From Rutpela maculata (taxonomy: Eukaryota; Arthropoda; Insecta; Coleoptera; Cerambycidae), in the NCBI GenBank assembly GCA_936432065.2, contig OW386285.2:30373920-30437919 (forward strand): a stretch of DNA of 64,000 nucleotides, in the 5' to 3' direction. The notes beneath the pieces are model-generated. The model saw only the letters and a program-made list of their open reading frames with translations, had not been told where the DNA came from and did not search any database. Shown piece by piece: positions 23,235 to 35,594 of this stretch. Each line of letters opens with the position of its first letter. Within the stretch, counting starts at the first letter, position 1. The translations under genes and the position numbers were made by a program.

Positions 23235-25429
23235 CTATAGTTCACTTAGAAGTATATCCTTATTCATAAGTTTCTTTTGTTTATACAAATTATTCCCATT
23301 ATTCAAATTATATATTCAAATTCAATTCAAATTATATATTTAAATTATATAGTACTATATGCTCACACAATGTACTATTATATATTGTATATTCAAACTA
23401 GGTTTATTGTATGTAAATTTCATACTTACAAGAAGTATGACGGACAGACAGACCGATAGACAGACAAACATTTTGAGAGTTATTCAGAATTCGTTCATTT
23501 ACACAATGATATAAAAAGTTTACTAGCGATTTACGGTTTTAGAAATGCGTCGATCAAATGCATACCCTTTGCTTTCATCTTTAAGAAACCTTTAGTATTA
23601 ATTTGACCAATGAACTAACATTATACGCATAACGTTTATTGGATAAAACAACTTTCCGGGTGTGTTTTCGATTTTATCAACGTTTCATGTTATTTATCAC
23701 TTGAATATGACAAGACACTGTGTTATGTAGGTTCCGTATATAATTCAGCGATATAAGAAAGCTCGCAAAAAGTGTAAAGGACACCGACCGCTTTTAGTTA
23801 GTATACCGCCGGCGTTAGGTTGAGCAGTACACAGGACCGGACTTAAAATATATTTTTAGTTTCAAACAATAAATTAAAAGATTTGAATTCTTGTTCAATT
23901 GTAAAGTTGACTACACAATTTTTAGGCGTGTAAAAAATGCGTCTTTGATCTTTACCCTATTACCAAGGGCGCAGACATTTTTTACACGCTTGAGAATTGT
24001 ATAGTGACCTATGCTAATAAACAAATAGAGAATAATTACATAAAATCAAATAAAATCCATGTTTTTATGCACATCTTAGCCAAAAACTAAATTTGATGTT
24101 CTTTTAAGGACGTAATTTATTTAACAGTGAATAATAATAAACTTTGGTTTTACTGTTAAACAAGATAAAATATTTATTTCAACAAAAAGATTTAATAAAG
24201 CTTTTCATTAAGCTTTTATGACATGACAAAGAAGCAGTCCAGCCCTGATAGTCCATGTTGACTATATAGTTTACTGCAACCAATCATAAATTCGCAAGAA
24301 TTTCAACCAATTATATTCAGTGGGATTGGCCTACATTCTTGTTATGAAATATGTATGACCATTTTTTGTGGTGATAGTAAAAGATGCCGAACACCTTTAT
24401 GGCCTTTTTCGTAAATGAACTGAAATTGATATGCGGTCGGTACCCTTTACGGTTTTTTGCAATTTTTTTTATATCGTTGAATTATATATGGTACCTATTA
24501 TACTTATGTGATGATGATGTCAACCTAGTTGGCGAATACAGAATCGAGTATAGTGTTCTGTCTTTTATCGCTCTGAGAATTTACAATGATCCTAACCCTT
24601 TTCAGGATTAATATGATCCAACAGGAGCATATTTTTTTATTACTTATTTTTTTATACGAATCAAAATCACCATTTTCAATTTCTACAGACTGGATTATCG
24701 GTAGATACAACACGTCGGATGCGAACTGCACTTTTGGTTGCTAAATGCACCATGACGCGACCAGTACTTCACAATTAAATTTGTATCACAGTATCGCTTT
24801 CAGCGTAAATCATTCTAAAAATACCAGCAATTTTACATATGCTGCTCTACTGAATCCGAATATGCACGTTTGCTCGTTTTGCTGGATGCTTTGTACTGGA
24901 ATAAATGGACTAGACAGATAAGAGGAATAAAATGAAATACTTAATGAAAATATAAAACGCAAATGACACATTATCGTACGAGGGTACAGTGAAAGCGCGC
25001 ATACATTGATGGCGTCATTCGAGTGTGAAGAAACCAAAACAAACAAAAGAATAATACATCATATATAAAAGCTTCTTGAAAGTCTTTCATTTTTATTTCC
25101 CAAATAGAACGTAAATGTAGAAAATAATAGTGTCATTTAAATGTCCGACAGACCTATACATAAAAAGGTGTGCCACATCCAGAAAATATAAGAGACAAGA
25201 TCTCTCGACGAATGCGGCAAATATAGGGCTGCGAATCTCAAGTTTATTCGTATAAGGAACTAAACGGCTTTCCTATAGCTTACAGGGGGATCATATTCGT
25301 ATACAAATTTTTCCGTGTGTAATTGCATCGAATGACCTGAAGGTAATCGAATGTTGATTCGTACGAAATGACTTGCGACTGAGGTATTTCTGGTGGCTTT
25401 AATTTTACTTACAAACTACTGATGTTTCT
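23235..25429. other. No supported gene
   Basis: AT-rich DNA with simple ATT/AAT stretches near 23285-23400. Apart from the small MITE at 23905-24010, nothing is recognisable. Confidence 0.4.
23905..24010. mobile_element. Short MITE-like inverted repeat
   Basis: TTTTTAGGCGTGTAAAAAAT near 23920 pairs with ATTTTTTACACGCTTGAGAA near 23969. The outer parts ACACAATT / AATTGTAT also pair. Total length is about 100 bp with a 30 bp loop. Non-coding. Confidence 0.55.
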
Positions 25430-25720
25430 TGTTAAGCAATATTTTTGTGTAGACTTGTAGTTTCAGAAAAAGCCGAAATAGGAGCGCAGAACTTAACAAG
25501 AATCCATTTTTATGATGATCCGTTCGATGAAAGTGATAATAACTTTATTAGATTCTCTTGATTAACAAAGAAATTACTTCTAATTTGATTGATATGGTCC
25601 TCAGCGAAGCACCTGCCCTTAGTGTAGATAGAAAAGTAAGCTTGGCGATAAACTTTCCACTTTTTCAACATCGCTGTGTTTCCATAAATTCCACTAATGG
25701 CCTATTTGGTCACATTACTT
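25430..25720 (+). pseudogene. Possible Harbinger/HARBI1-like N-terminal fragment
   Basis: Read with one stop, the strand gives DDPFDESDNNFIRFS, then INKEITSNLIDMVLSEAPAL, VDRKVSLAINF and HRCVSINSTNGLFGH. The pattern F-R-F--(N/T)KE----LI-MV, followed by a K---A--F block and a nucleotide-binding-like S-N-- block, resembles the start of HARBI1-type nucleases (D-FRL-KE---LI---, K-L-AL-F-A-GSYQ). No DDE catalytic residues are seen downstream. The resemblance is weak. Confidence 0.35.
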
Positions 25721-25759
25721 TAACGTTTAATATCCGCCCTATTATATTTGATTAAAAAG

Positions 25760-26449
25760 TTACAATATAATTTGAATTAGTATCGATGGAAATTTAAATT
25801 TGTTCGAAAATCCGGTTCTTTTTTGTACACGGAAAATATTTGTGTGCAATGTATCGTACATGAATTTGTTCAGTTAAGTTCGAGAATCAAACAGCATTCC
25901 GAAAATAAATCAATTATTTGCGAAGGATATTCACATCATTCAACTAGAAACAAAGGAACCTTAAAAATTCCAAAGATGCGAAAAACAATGAATTTAAAGA
26001 AATTAACATTAAAAAAAATTGTAAATATCATGCACGAAATATATTTTAGAAAATTAAAGAAATATGTTTCACGTTTTAGTTGATCGAAAAAATTATTAGT
26101 TTTCGTATACAGGAAAATAAAATCAATAAAATAACACACCAACTCCTCAGTTCCTCAAAATTAAAACTTATTCTATACTTACCTTGTTAATGCTTCTATA
26201 TTTCATTGTGTCACACACACACACATACACACACATGTTTAGTTATTAAGCTAATAAACAGCTCAACAGCAGCAAAATATTATTTCAAATATTAGGAAAA
26301 TTGAAAAAATCTGTTGCTACAGGCTGTTATTTGAAAAACTTATGTTAATCGCATTATTTATATTTTGTACCCGTACGAGTACAAGTATCTCAGAGATGCT
26401 TCAGGGGTTTTTCTTCGTTGTTTGTACATACATGAATAGTTTAAACTAT
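25760..26449. repeat. Unassigned DNA with a CA microsatellite
   Basis: A (CA)n run with one interruption lies at about 26211-26236. The surrounding AT-rich DNA has no recognisable gene. Confidence 0.5.
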
Positions 26450-26546
26450 AATTTATGTTGCACCTTCCACTATATATATATTATGTATGCGTTCCAATAT
26501 ATTTATAAGTGATGTATGAATAAAGATTATTATTATTATTATTATA
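26450..26546 (+). mobile_element. Solo 3' end of a non-LTR retrotransposon
   Basis: A short tail with GTGATGTATGAATAAAGATT followed by an ATT repeat (26526-26546). A polyadenylation-like AATAAA leading into a trinucleotide run is the same design as the ends at 39664 and 60864. No coding remnant precedes it, so it is a severe 5' truncation. Confidence 0.5.
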
Positions 26547-26779
26547 ATCCTAACTATGATTTCAAGAAATTTGGTCGAACTTCTGGGCTAAATAAGGTGG
26601 CTGGAAGATACGCCACTGTATTTCAGTAGTAGGCTAGTATGAAACTGCTCTTATGGCTCTAGAAAGTCAGAATAAGGTGATCGTGGCGTGGGGTACCAGA
26701 ACACACGAGTCAGATGGGAATTACTGGGTAGATGAACTGACCTGGGAACGCCCTGCACACGATAACCATTAACAAAATG

Positions 26780-27040
26780 GTACAAAATAAATCTTTGGAA
26801 TCCTGGAAGAGTTTCCCGCGACAGAGACAGGCTAAAGGGTTCATTAATTGTGATTGGGATCATAGTGGGTCTTCTAACTGGACAATATCTGCTTAATCAA
26901 TTAATTAATTGGTAGGTCTAGCAGAGACGCAACACGCAGGTTTTGTCAAAAGGAAGAGGATACCTCAGTCGCTGTGCTATGCCACTGTGAAGGACTAGCT
27001 AGCTTGAGATTCCAACTACTACTATCAAAGCTGTGCTGTC
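26780..27040 (+). pseudogene. RNase H tail of a non-LTR retrotransposon (decayed)
   Basis: Frames around 26840-27015 give VIGIIVGLLTGQYLLNQ, then RRFCQKEEDTSVAVLCHCEG and LASLRFQLL. The order (IVGLLTG---L---, a Cys-containing EEED--H-LC-C knuckle, then L--LRF--L) is the end of the RNase H region plus zinc knuckle of insect non-LTR elements of the R1/I/LOA group. No reverse transcriptase remains upstream. Confidence 0.6.
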
Positions 27041-27714
27041 TGATACAAAATACAAAGCTGAATAAGAAGCTCTAAGGAAAACTAGAACAGGAGTGCGATA
27101 ATAAATCCACAGATGAGTTCTTTTGCTTTGGATTTTTTTATCTACAAACTTTTCAACGACCCGCCTCTAAAATATCTCTTGCCACAACCATAATAAACTG
27201 TTCAGCGGCAGTAAACAATTTTTGCGCAGTTGCAGCTCTACGGCAACATTAACTAAGAACCAAAAAATACTAAAAGTCTTTTCAACCTTTAGTATTTTTT
27301 GGTAATTATGTGATGAGAAGCGAACACGAAAATTTCTCAAAGTAAGAATTTTACTTTCAATTTACTCGACTCATCTGTAACAAATTTGATTCTTTTAGAC
27401 ATTATAACAACTATTTAATTACATTGGAAACGAGAACTTTTTAAGGAATAATTTTTTTGGTACGAGGATGCAAATCTAGTACGTCATTAAGACCACAAAG
27501 ATTTAGAAATTTACAAGTTTGAAAAGTTTCGGACTTATTAGGAGGCAGACCCATTTTTGTCGCCCTAACGCCTTGTATCTCGGACTCTACACAAAGCCAA
27601 GGAAACATTCTTAGCATTTTCGGAAAAGTAAAGTGAATGAGATAAAAATTAAAATAATGGCCTCAACACCTAGTAACAGACACCCAGTAGCCGTTCAAAA
27701 AGTAAAGATAGACA
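27041..27714. other. No gene; perfect hairpin at 27262-27303
   Basis: ACCAAAAAATACTAAA pairs with TTTAGTATTTTTTGGT, a 16 bp perfect stem with a short loop. It is probably a remnant of a small inverted-repeat element. The rest is featureless. Confidence 0.5.
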
Positions 27715-28336
27715 AATACGAGTTCGACTCGGATCCTCTGTCAGCAACGAAAACGTAACTTCACGAGAAATCAAAAGAAGATTACTAATTGCCAACAAAT
27801 GCTACTACGGTCTCTCCAAACACCTTAAAAGTCAGAATCTGTCGTGGGAAACGAAAACGCTAATTTACAGAACCCTTATAATCCCAGTCCTGACGTATGG
27901 ATTTGAGACTTGGACCATTACCAAAGAAGCTGAAAACCTGCTGATGATTTTCGAGCTCAAAATCTTGCGAAGAATTTTTGAGGCAATCTGTGACAATACT
28001 ACATGGGGCAGAAGATATAATTTTGAATTATATCAAAAGTAGCCAAGAGCAAGAACATCATTGTAACAATTAAGATTGAACAACTTAGATGGGCGGGCCA
28101 CATAGTACGAGCCGATTAACACTACCCACCAAAAAAGAGCTTAAACCACAGCTAGTAGGATCACGACACAGGTGTTGGCCAAGTTTGAGATGGAAAGACG
28201 GGGTGGATGAGGATGCCAGAATAATTGGAGCAACTAATTGGCAGCGAATGGCGATGGACAGAAATGGATGGCGAAAAACCTTTGGGAAAGCCGAGACCCA
28301 CGCGTGGCTGTAGAGTTAATGATATGATGATGATGA
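27715..28336 (+). pseudogene. RTE-type non-LTR retrotransposon 3' fragment
   Basis: Reads LGSSVSNENVTSREIKRRLL, then KSQNLSWETKTLIYRTLIIP, VLTYGFETWTITKEAENLL and FELKILRRIF. After frameshifts it continues with IKIEQLRWAGHIVRAD, RWKDGVDEDARIIGATNWQR and NGWRKTFGKAETHAWL, then a stop. This is the characteristic C-terminal part of RTE-like ORFs (after the reverse transcriptase). It is followed by a short TGATGATGATGA tail (about 28320-28336), typical of RTE 3' ends. The catalytic domain is absent (5' truncation). Confidence 0.8.
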
Positions 28337-31325
28337 CGCCTTGTCTATTAGCAAAATAAAAATAGGAAATATAAAGGCAAAAATTAGAAGATCAATGGAA
28401 TTTGGCATAGATGTATATTTTTATTTACTTTTTCAAGAATGGTTGAGTTTACCTCAGTATCGACTGAATTTTTCTCAAGAGGCCGGAAATGAAGGAAATG
28501 CGTTATCACGACGCAAAAATGAGAATTCTGTAATTCAATACATTTCAAATAGTTCGAGTATTTCACCAGGCCGTCTGGTTATGCTATTCACTAATAGATG
28601 GCGAAGACTACAACAAATTCTAATTATTTAATATTTGCTTAATTTCATTTTACAATATGACAAGTATAATTATTTGGGGCAACGATATTTATGCGTAATG
28701 ATTGTTAATAATTATTATATACATAGTGAAATATGATCAAAAGTCCATAATATAGATTTGGTTTTTAAAATCTAGAGGTTGGCAAAGGTGAAGTTTCAAG
28801 GTGAATTGTCAAGAAAAGGGAAATGATGGTCGTTCTTCCGTAATTATTTTTTGTGAAAGGCGGCAAATTCTATAAATGCCAGGCAAGTAGTAATACTCGC
28901 CCTTTTTCGATCAAGAATTGAGATTAAAACTTTGCTAAGTGTTAATTAGTCAAACGGCACACGTGGCTACTCGTTATAGATTAACGGATCTAGACTAATT
29001 TTCAATACATTTTTCAATTAAATTTTGGTGTATTTAATTGAGTTTCGATATTTAAATCGGATTTTGTTTGGCAAGTTACGTCCAGAATTTTCTGGACGTT
29101 TTTTGGGATACGGAGTAGAACAACCATCAGCCGTTATCATATACCTCTTTGGGTCATTTTGTGTAATTTTGGAGATATTTTGGGACTTGGATCATATGAA
29201 GGACTGTTGGTTACGAGTTTAAATTTATGAAATAATACCCTGCGATACAACATAACTGTAACGGAGAGTTACCTCCGATCAGGACCTGTAATTTTGGTAT
29301 TCTGTAAATTTGGAGAGCTGGAGATTATTTGGAAGTTTTATATTGCATTCAATACAGGAGATTCCAAGCAATGGTCTTAACCTACCAGTAATCGGAGCCC
29401 CCTTGTGATCAACTGCTGCTGGATTTCGGGTGTTTTAAAAGTTAATTTGTACTATATTTTCTATGTAATCATAAACATTTTTGTTCTCTGATATAATTAA
29501 TAGTTAAACTATTTTCCCCTTAGCTTCGGAGTAACGATTGTTAGATACTATTGTAAGGCTGTTATATCTATATTTTACTAAATTGTATGATAATTTTCTT
29601 GTATGTTACTCAAACTTGTACAAGGAATAAACTGAAATTCTTAAATTTGTTCTTTTATTGCTTCTCTCTATCTCACTAAAAGGATTCGTAATACCTGGGA
29701 CCATTTTATTTATTTGGGGTTTTGAGATCGTAATAGCGTTTTAACGAAAAATGTCAACAGATTTTTTTAAAATTTATGTTTCCGTTAACTTGAAACGTGA
29801 CGTGTCAATTTTGATGACAACTAAGTAAGATACAACATTTGAAGTTATAACATTTTCGTAAAATCACGTTTACGCTTTATTTTCGCAATTTACTGAAAAA
29901 CAATGCGTGCTACATAAAAAAATATCCTTTATAAACTTAAGTTTCTCCCACCAGCTCTTTGAATTGCGTCCTCTTTGCCCCTTGCCATCTGGTCTTTCAT
30001 AAACTATCAGGCGTTTATATTGTCCTCTCCGGTTGATATCGTCAGAAAATTAAAGAATTCAGAAGAATACTATGCCGGAAAGTCGCTTTTGGGGAATGTA
30101 TTTCTTGGAAAATCGAGCTATTAGTGCGATGAAAAAATTCTCTTATACTCAATACAGCAGTTTCGAAGTTACGAGTTAAACACCTTCTTCAAGGTTTAAT
30201 AGTGAATATCTTGGAAAAGAATTCATAGGGAAAAATATACACTTAGTGTTATTTTGACCTAAACCATATTCTTCACAAGTATTGTAACGTCTTTCTGGCA
30301 CACTTTGTACTTAAGGAATCAGTTATTTTTGAATTTGTAAACAAGATGATTCATTACGCTCCTCGTATTGCATTTCTTCACGTAGAAATTCCAGTTTTTT
30401 AATTATCTGATAAAATGTCGCTTTGCTCAAAAATATGGCCCAAACTTCCATTTCCTTTTCGGCAAAAAAGTAATCTGTGCATACAATGACTAAATTTTAG
30501 ACATAAAGAACATATAACTTTGTTATGAGGTTAGGACATATTTCATGTAAAAGATACAACTTTGATAAAGTTTCATGTGTGAGCGTGGTACGTCTGGATT
30601 GAAATGTGAAGGGTGACGCATTGCTTATCTGAAAGTTTCAGAAGTTGACACAATGAGGACCCGCAGATGTGGATTTAGCGAGGTATTGTTAAGTGTTCAA
30701 GGTAACTTCGAATCAATTACAATTCGGTACAAAATCTATTAAAGTCGGCAATAATTCCCTGGCGGCTTTAGATTTATAAGTTTCGCAAATAAAACGAAAC
30801 AATAAGCTAGACCTTTGTTCATTTAAGTGGATATTTCTTCGCGAACAAGAGACGAACAAAAAACTGATTCCCGTTTATGTTTAAATTAAATTTTATTTGA
30901 AATTGAAGTAGAATAAACGAAATACAGGGTATTATGAGGAGCTTACTCTGTTTTGTTTCTAATTTAAACTTAAGGCTTTTTGAGGTTTTATCAATCAATT
31001 TAAAGCGTGCCTTTTCTCCAGTACGCAGAACAATTCAAGATGCAAGTGCTAGATAACTTAATTACAAGCCGCCAATATCGTAATGCAGAAATTATTAAGC
31101 AACACAAATCTAATTAGTTATTTGATTTGTGACAAAATCAGTAATATAATATGGTATAAATAGTTACAAAATTTTAATACAAGGGAAAACATTGGTGATT
31201 AATAAAATTTAGGCAGATGTTTATTTTTCTTCGCTTTATTTCACTTCACTTTTTGTGACTTATCTGAGGGACACATAACGTAGAAGGTCCAAAATGGGAA
31301 AAGAAAGAGAAGTTCTACTGGAGGC
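28337..31325. other. No supported gene
   Basis: About 3 kb with no recognisable gene or repeat end. A perfect short palindrome (ACGTCCAGAATTTTCTGGACGT type) lies at 29081-29102. The 96-codon frame at 28341-28631 shows no motif. Confidence 0.4.
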
Positions 31326-31329
31326 CAAA

Positions 31330-31620
31330 GACAAGTGAAAAAGTTTATGATCTATTCGACAAAGAATATTACAAGGCTTTTCGAACTTGAAAAGTTCGAC
31401 CTAAGGCTGATCGTAGGTCTTCTAACTAATGATAATTGACTCTTTAGATACTATATCAGGAACATGGGCATGGCAGAAGATGATAAATACAGATACTGCG
31501 ATGCTGCAACTGCGAATGGAAAGTATTAATCCGCATTAGGCTAAAATACCTGGAACAGACTGAATTAACACATGAAGACATAGGGAAATTAGCAAACCTT
31601 TGCAAAAAGTCTTCGAACCC
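31330..31620 (+). pseudogene. Second RNase H tail of a non-LTR retrotransposon (decayed)
   Basis: Gives LFELEKFDLRLIVGLLT, RYYIRNMGMAEDDKYRYCD, NGKY, ALG and then KYLEQTELTHEDIGKLANL in shifted frames. This is the same terminal architecture as at 26780-27040 (RLIVGLLT---L-RYY-R-MG--ED-KYRYC), plus the extreme C-terminal IGKL-NL block missing there. The two fragments are clearly different copies or families. Confidence 0.6.
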
Positions 31621-32319
31621 TGGCAGCAATTAGTTGTAAGGTATTCACAAAAGATATTTTAGGTCGAGGTGAAGAAAGGCCAAGCAACCTCTTAAACAAT
31701 CTGCAATCTTCTTTACAAAGACGGCAAGGGGGAAATACTTTTTTTGCAAATGTCTTAAAGAATAAACGTTTTAGCATAACTAATAGAGCAACTGCCACTG
31801 CAAGAAATTTTATGTCATGATTTCTAGTTACCTTTTTTTGAAGATCGGTTAAATTTTTGACAAAAAATTGTTTTCACCCTTTTTTGTCGATTATTACTTA
31901 GCTTCTATATGGTGAAAGAAAACACTGTGACACATTCGCGTACCTACATACATACTTCTAACCATTTCAAAGAAAAGTTTAGAATTCGTGATATATACAC
32001 CCCCGTGGACCATATGTAGCGAATAAATACATTCTCATCGTTATTAATACTATGTGGATCCCGAAATGGGAAAAAATTTTATTTTAAAATTACACTTTAT
32101 TGCGAAGAATTTTCACCCCCCCCCCCCCCAATTCAACCTCCCTCGAGTAACACTCAAATCCCTAAATTTTTAATTGGACGGGGGTGCTTGTAATACCTCT
32201 TTTAAAATCTGTTTTGATTCTCTATTCAGCAATGTCAACTTTTTCAATTTTGTTCACGAAGTAGCTATTGAAAAATTAAATTTGAAGTATCACAACTCGA
32301 GAAATTTACAATTTATAAT
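31621..32319. other. No recognisable feature
   Basis: A C run lies at 32117-32129. Nothing else is supported. Confidence 0.4.
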
Positions 32320-34820
32320 AGTACAGTACCTAGAGGTAAAAAATATGCAAAACTTCGGAATAATGTCATATTGAACGGATTCCGTTCATTTTTGGCAGTA
32401 TAATAGTAAATGCTTCGCAGAAAAGTTTCTATATTGTGCGGAGGCTTGCTAATTTTTAGGGGGTGGTACTTAAGAAAATATATATTTATTGGAGCTGAAG
32501 TAGAATCAAATTTTAAGAAGAAAAGGTTCTATGCAATTTTTCACATAAATTGTTAGTTTTTAAATTATAACGAGTTCAAAATTGCGATTTTAGCTTAAAA
32601 AAAAGGTATTTCCAAACGGCTTTCGTCAAGTATCTCGAAAAGTATTACTTTATCGAAAAAATGTTACAGACCAATTACAGAAAGTATAAACTGGGAATTT
32701 ATTATATTTTTTGTTTATTGATGTAGGATTAATAATTTCGGAGATATTTAAGTTTACATTTGACATCCAAGTGTTCATAAGATAATTATTTAGAGTGATA
32801 GTTAAATATTTCATAAACTGTGACACCTACGTCAAGAATGCTAATAAGTAGAATAATAGGTTATTAATTAAGCTTGCAACTGTTTTTTTATTTGTTTCTG
32901 TAGCATAAAAAACAAAGAAGTTATGACCGAAGCAATGTGCGTATACACATTTTTTTATTAACAACGTCCCCATTTTGTTACTGTAATTAGCCGGTAATTA
33001 AAAAAAAGGAATTTCAAACACTGTTTCTCATTAATATATAGCATGACGTAGATGCTCAAATTTTTTGGTTTGTATACAGCACTTACTTTAGAAAAAAATA
33101 CCGTTTAAACCATAACGGCATTTTCGATAAAACGTAATTTTTTTTCCTTATCCAAATATCTCAATAAATATTAGTTTTATTGAAAAATGGTTAGAGACCA
33201 AGAATAAAGCTTATAAACTGATAATGAATTTCGCCTGTTTATTTATTTACATAGATTTAATAGTTTCGGAGATATGAAAGTTTACAAATGGCGTCCGAAT
33301 GTTTATAAGACGAAAAATGAAGTTTAAATGTTAAATATATGAGAAATTGTGACTCCTACGTCAAGTATGTTAAGAAATGAAATTAAAGACAATTAATTGC
33401 ATTACTCGTTCCTATAGCATAAGAAATGAAGAAGTTATGACGGAAAAATGTGCGTCTTTATAATTTTTTATATAAACAAGTCGCCATTTTGCTACTCTAA
33501 TTAGCCAGTAATTTGAAAAAAATTATCTCAAATACAGTTTTTTGTTAAGATGTAGCATTACCTAGATGCTCAAATTTTTTTGCCCATTTAAAGCACTTGC
33601 TTTAGAAAAAAATGCATTTTAAACTTTAAAGGTAATTTCGAAACACTTGGATACCAAATATAAACTTAAATATCTCCGAAATCATTAATCCTACATCAAT
33701 AAACAAAAAATATAATTAATTCCCAGTTTGTACTTTCTGTAATTGGTCTGTAACATTTTTTCGATAAAGTAATACTTTTCGAGATACTTGACGAAAGCCC
33801 TTTGGAAATACCTTTTTTTTAAGCTAAAATCGCAATTTTGAAGTCGTTATAACTTAAAAACTATCAATTTATGTAAAAAATTTCATAGAACCTTTCCTTC
33901 TTAAAAAACCGCTGTCTAAGGAATCACTACTTCCACATCCAGATTCTCTATCCGAGTCACTCACAACGAAAAAACTTTGTATGTGAATATAATTGTTTAT
34001 GGAACTTTAATAATATAATATTTGAAATCCTCTACCCCAAAAACCCATAAAACGATACACCACGTCGGTAGTGGGGTGGGGGTGGTGATAGGGGGGTGGT
34101 AGTGGGGGGTGGATGAAGTAAAAAAATATTTTGTGGTTTCTGATTGATGTACATGCACTAAATCACATTTTTTTTTTCATCCCCTTTAATAAGGAGGTGG
34201 GGGTGGTAATAGGGGTGGCTAATGCCAAACATTTTTTGAGACCTCAGCTTCTCTTGTATATACTAAATACCAATTTCATGGACTCCTACCTGCTTAATTT
34301 ACCCATTTACCCCAAATTTACCCCAATTTACCCCACAACCCTTCGACGGAACAAGATGAAAATATAATCTAGTTCTAGATCTCGTTAAAGTACATATGTG
34401 TACCAAATTTCAAGTCAATATCTTAAACGGTTTCAGAGTAAACGTGCGCACAAAAAAAAGTTACAGACAGACAGACCGACAGACAGACCGACAGACAGAC
34501 AGAAATTTTTTTTTCGCTCAAACTTAAAATCTCGACGTTTCATGACATTTTAAGCCTATTTGGACAATAAAAATTTTTTAAAATTTCTTTGTCGTTACTA
34601 TACTTCGACTGGACGTGGAAGTAATTAGATTCTACTTCAGCTCCAATAAATATATATATTTTCTAAGTGCCACACCCTGAGAGGGGGTGGCAGCAAGCCC
34701 CCCCACAATATAGAAACTTTTCTGTGAAGCATTTGCTATTCTACTGCCAAAAATGAACCCGTTCAATATGACATTATTCCGAAGTTAAAACCTCTACTTA
34801 CTGCACAATAAGGTAAGTAA
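32320..34820. mobile_element. Palindromic element with internal direct repeats
   Basis: The left arm (32345-32770) and right arm (33645-33906 plus 34625-34790) are inverted copies; an example is GTATCTCGAAAAGTATTACT (32628) against its complement near 33770. Between the arms, two imperfect direct units of about 510 bp (about 32620-33130 and 33130-33640) share GACACCTACGTCAAGAATG / GACTCCTACGTCAAGTATG, GAAGAAGTTATGAC and AGATGCTCAAATTTTTT. The right arm is interrupted by a Helentron-like copy. Confidence 0.75.
33907..34624 (-). mobile_element. Helentron-like element, copy 5 (empty site visible)
   Basis: Minus-strand full-length copy. The 3' terminal block (CCGCTG...GGAATCACTACTTCCAC) is at 33909-33936, the GTCY run is at about 34460-34505, and the 5' GGACGTGGAAGTAA end is at 34611-34624. 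The opposite palindrome arm at 32503-32518 preserves the empty site GAATCAAATTTTAAGAAG. Comparison puts the insertion between AAA and TTTT with no target duplication, in agreement with copy 4. Confidence 0.9.
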
Positions 34821-34864
34821 TCAAGTTTGCAATAATAACCTATGCCTCGTTGATCTAGTGGCAT

Positions 34865-35580
34865 AGAGCCGGAAAAGAGGAGGCAATAAGAGAACTAAGA
34901 AGACTAGCCTGTCTAGGGATAACGGGAGTAATGTCAACAACGCCTACCGCAGCCATGGAAGCAATACTTTGCCTACCTTCACTACACTTAGTCTTAGAGA
35001 GTGAGGTAGTGCTAGCAGCGTATAGGCTGAAAACAAATGGATACGGGATCATTCCCAGAATATGATATCTTACCGAAATATTTCAACAAATAGAAAGTAA
35101 TCGACGGACAAAAGAATCCATTGACAGCCTCTCAAAGCTCTGGATGCAGTAGAGGTACGTTCTATAACTATAAAAACACACGACACTATCACGACACTAT
35201 CCAACTGTAGTGGACACGAGGACACCACAGCAATGAAGGTAATAAAAGAGCAGGAAAGCTGGCCAAAGAAGGCGTAAAGAGGATCTTAATGGGACCCGAG
35301 CCATCCTGTGGGATATCATTTAATATCACAAGATGAATGGTAAAGGAACTACTGAGTCAGAAACACAACTTGTCTTCCAGAATTCAGGATGAGGAGGAGG
35401 ATGAGTAAACTCCTGACCATATACTATGTGAATGCCCAGCCTTGATGGCTGAAAGGCATTCATACTTCGGGGGACCATTCGTGACCCCGAAAGAAATAGC
35501 CAGAACTCCCATCGACCGTACTTTTGGAGAGGAACGGGAATGTCCAGCATATGCTACCCCGAATGCTCCATTTCACAGGC
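34865..35580 (+). pseudogene. R1/LOA-type non-LTR ORF2 C-terminus with RNase H
   Basis: 5' truncated. Gives RRLACLGITGVMSTTPTAAM, EAILCLPSLHLVLESEVVLA, AAYRLKTNGYG (end of the reverse transcriptase thumb region). Then, after frameshifts, WTRGHHSNEGNKRAGKLAKE (RNase H active-site-like GHHSNE motif), GPEPSCGIS and TPDHILCECPALMAERHSYF (zinc knuckle). The order and phrases fit elements of the R1/LOA/I group with a C-terminal RNase H. A stop follows DEEEDE and several shifts break it. Confidence 0.7.
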
Positions 35581-35594
35581 CGCGGTTAGTAGAA

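Noticed and set aside
26651..26863. Minus-strand 70-codon ORF
   Set aside because: Lies opposite the decayed RNase H region whose plus-strand motifs are recognisable.
29081..29110. Inverted repeat followed by a T run, resembling a rho-independent terminator
   Set aside because: The window is eukaryotic and there is no upstream gene; a chance or MITE-derived hairpin is more likely.
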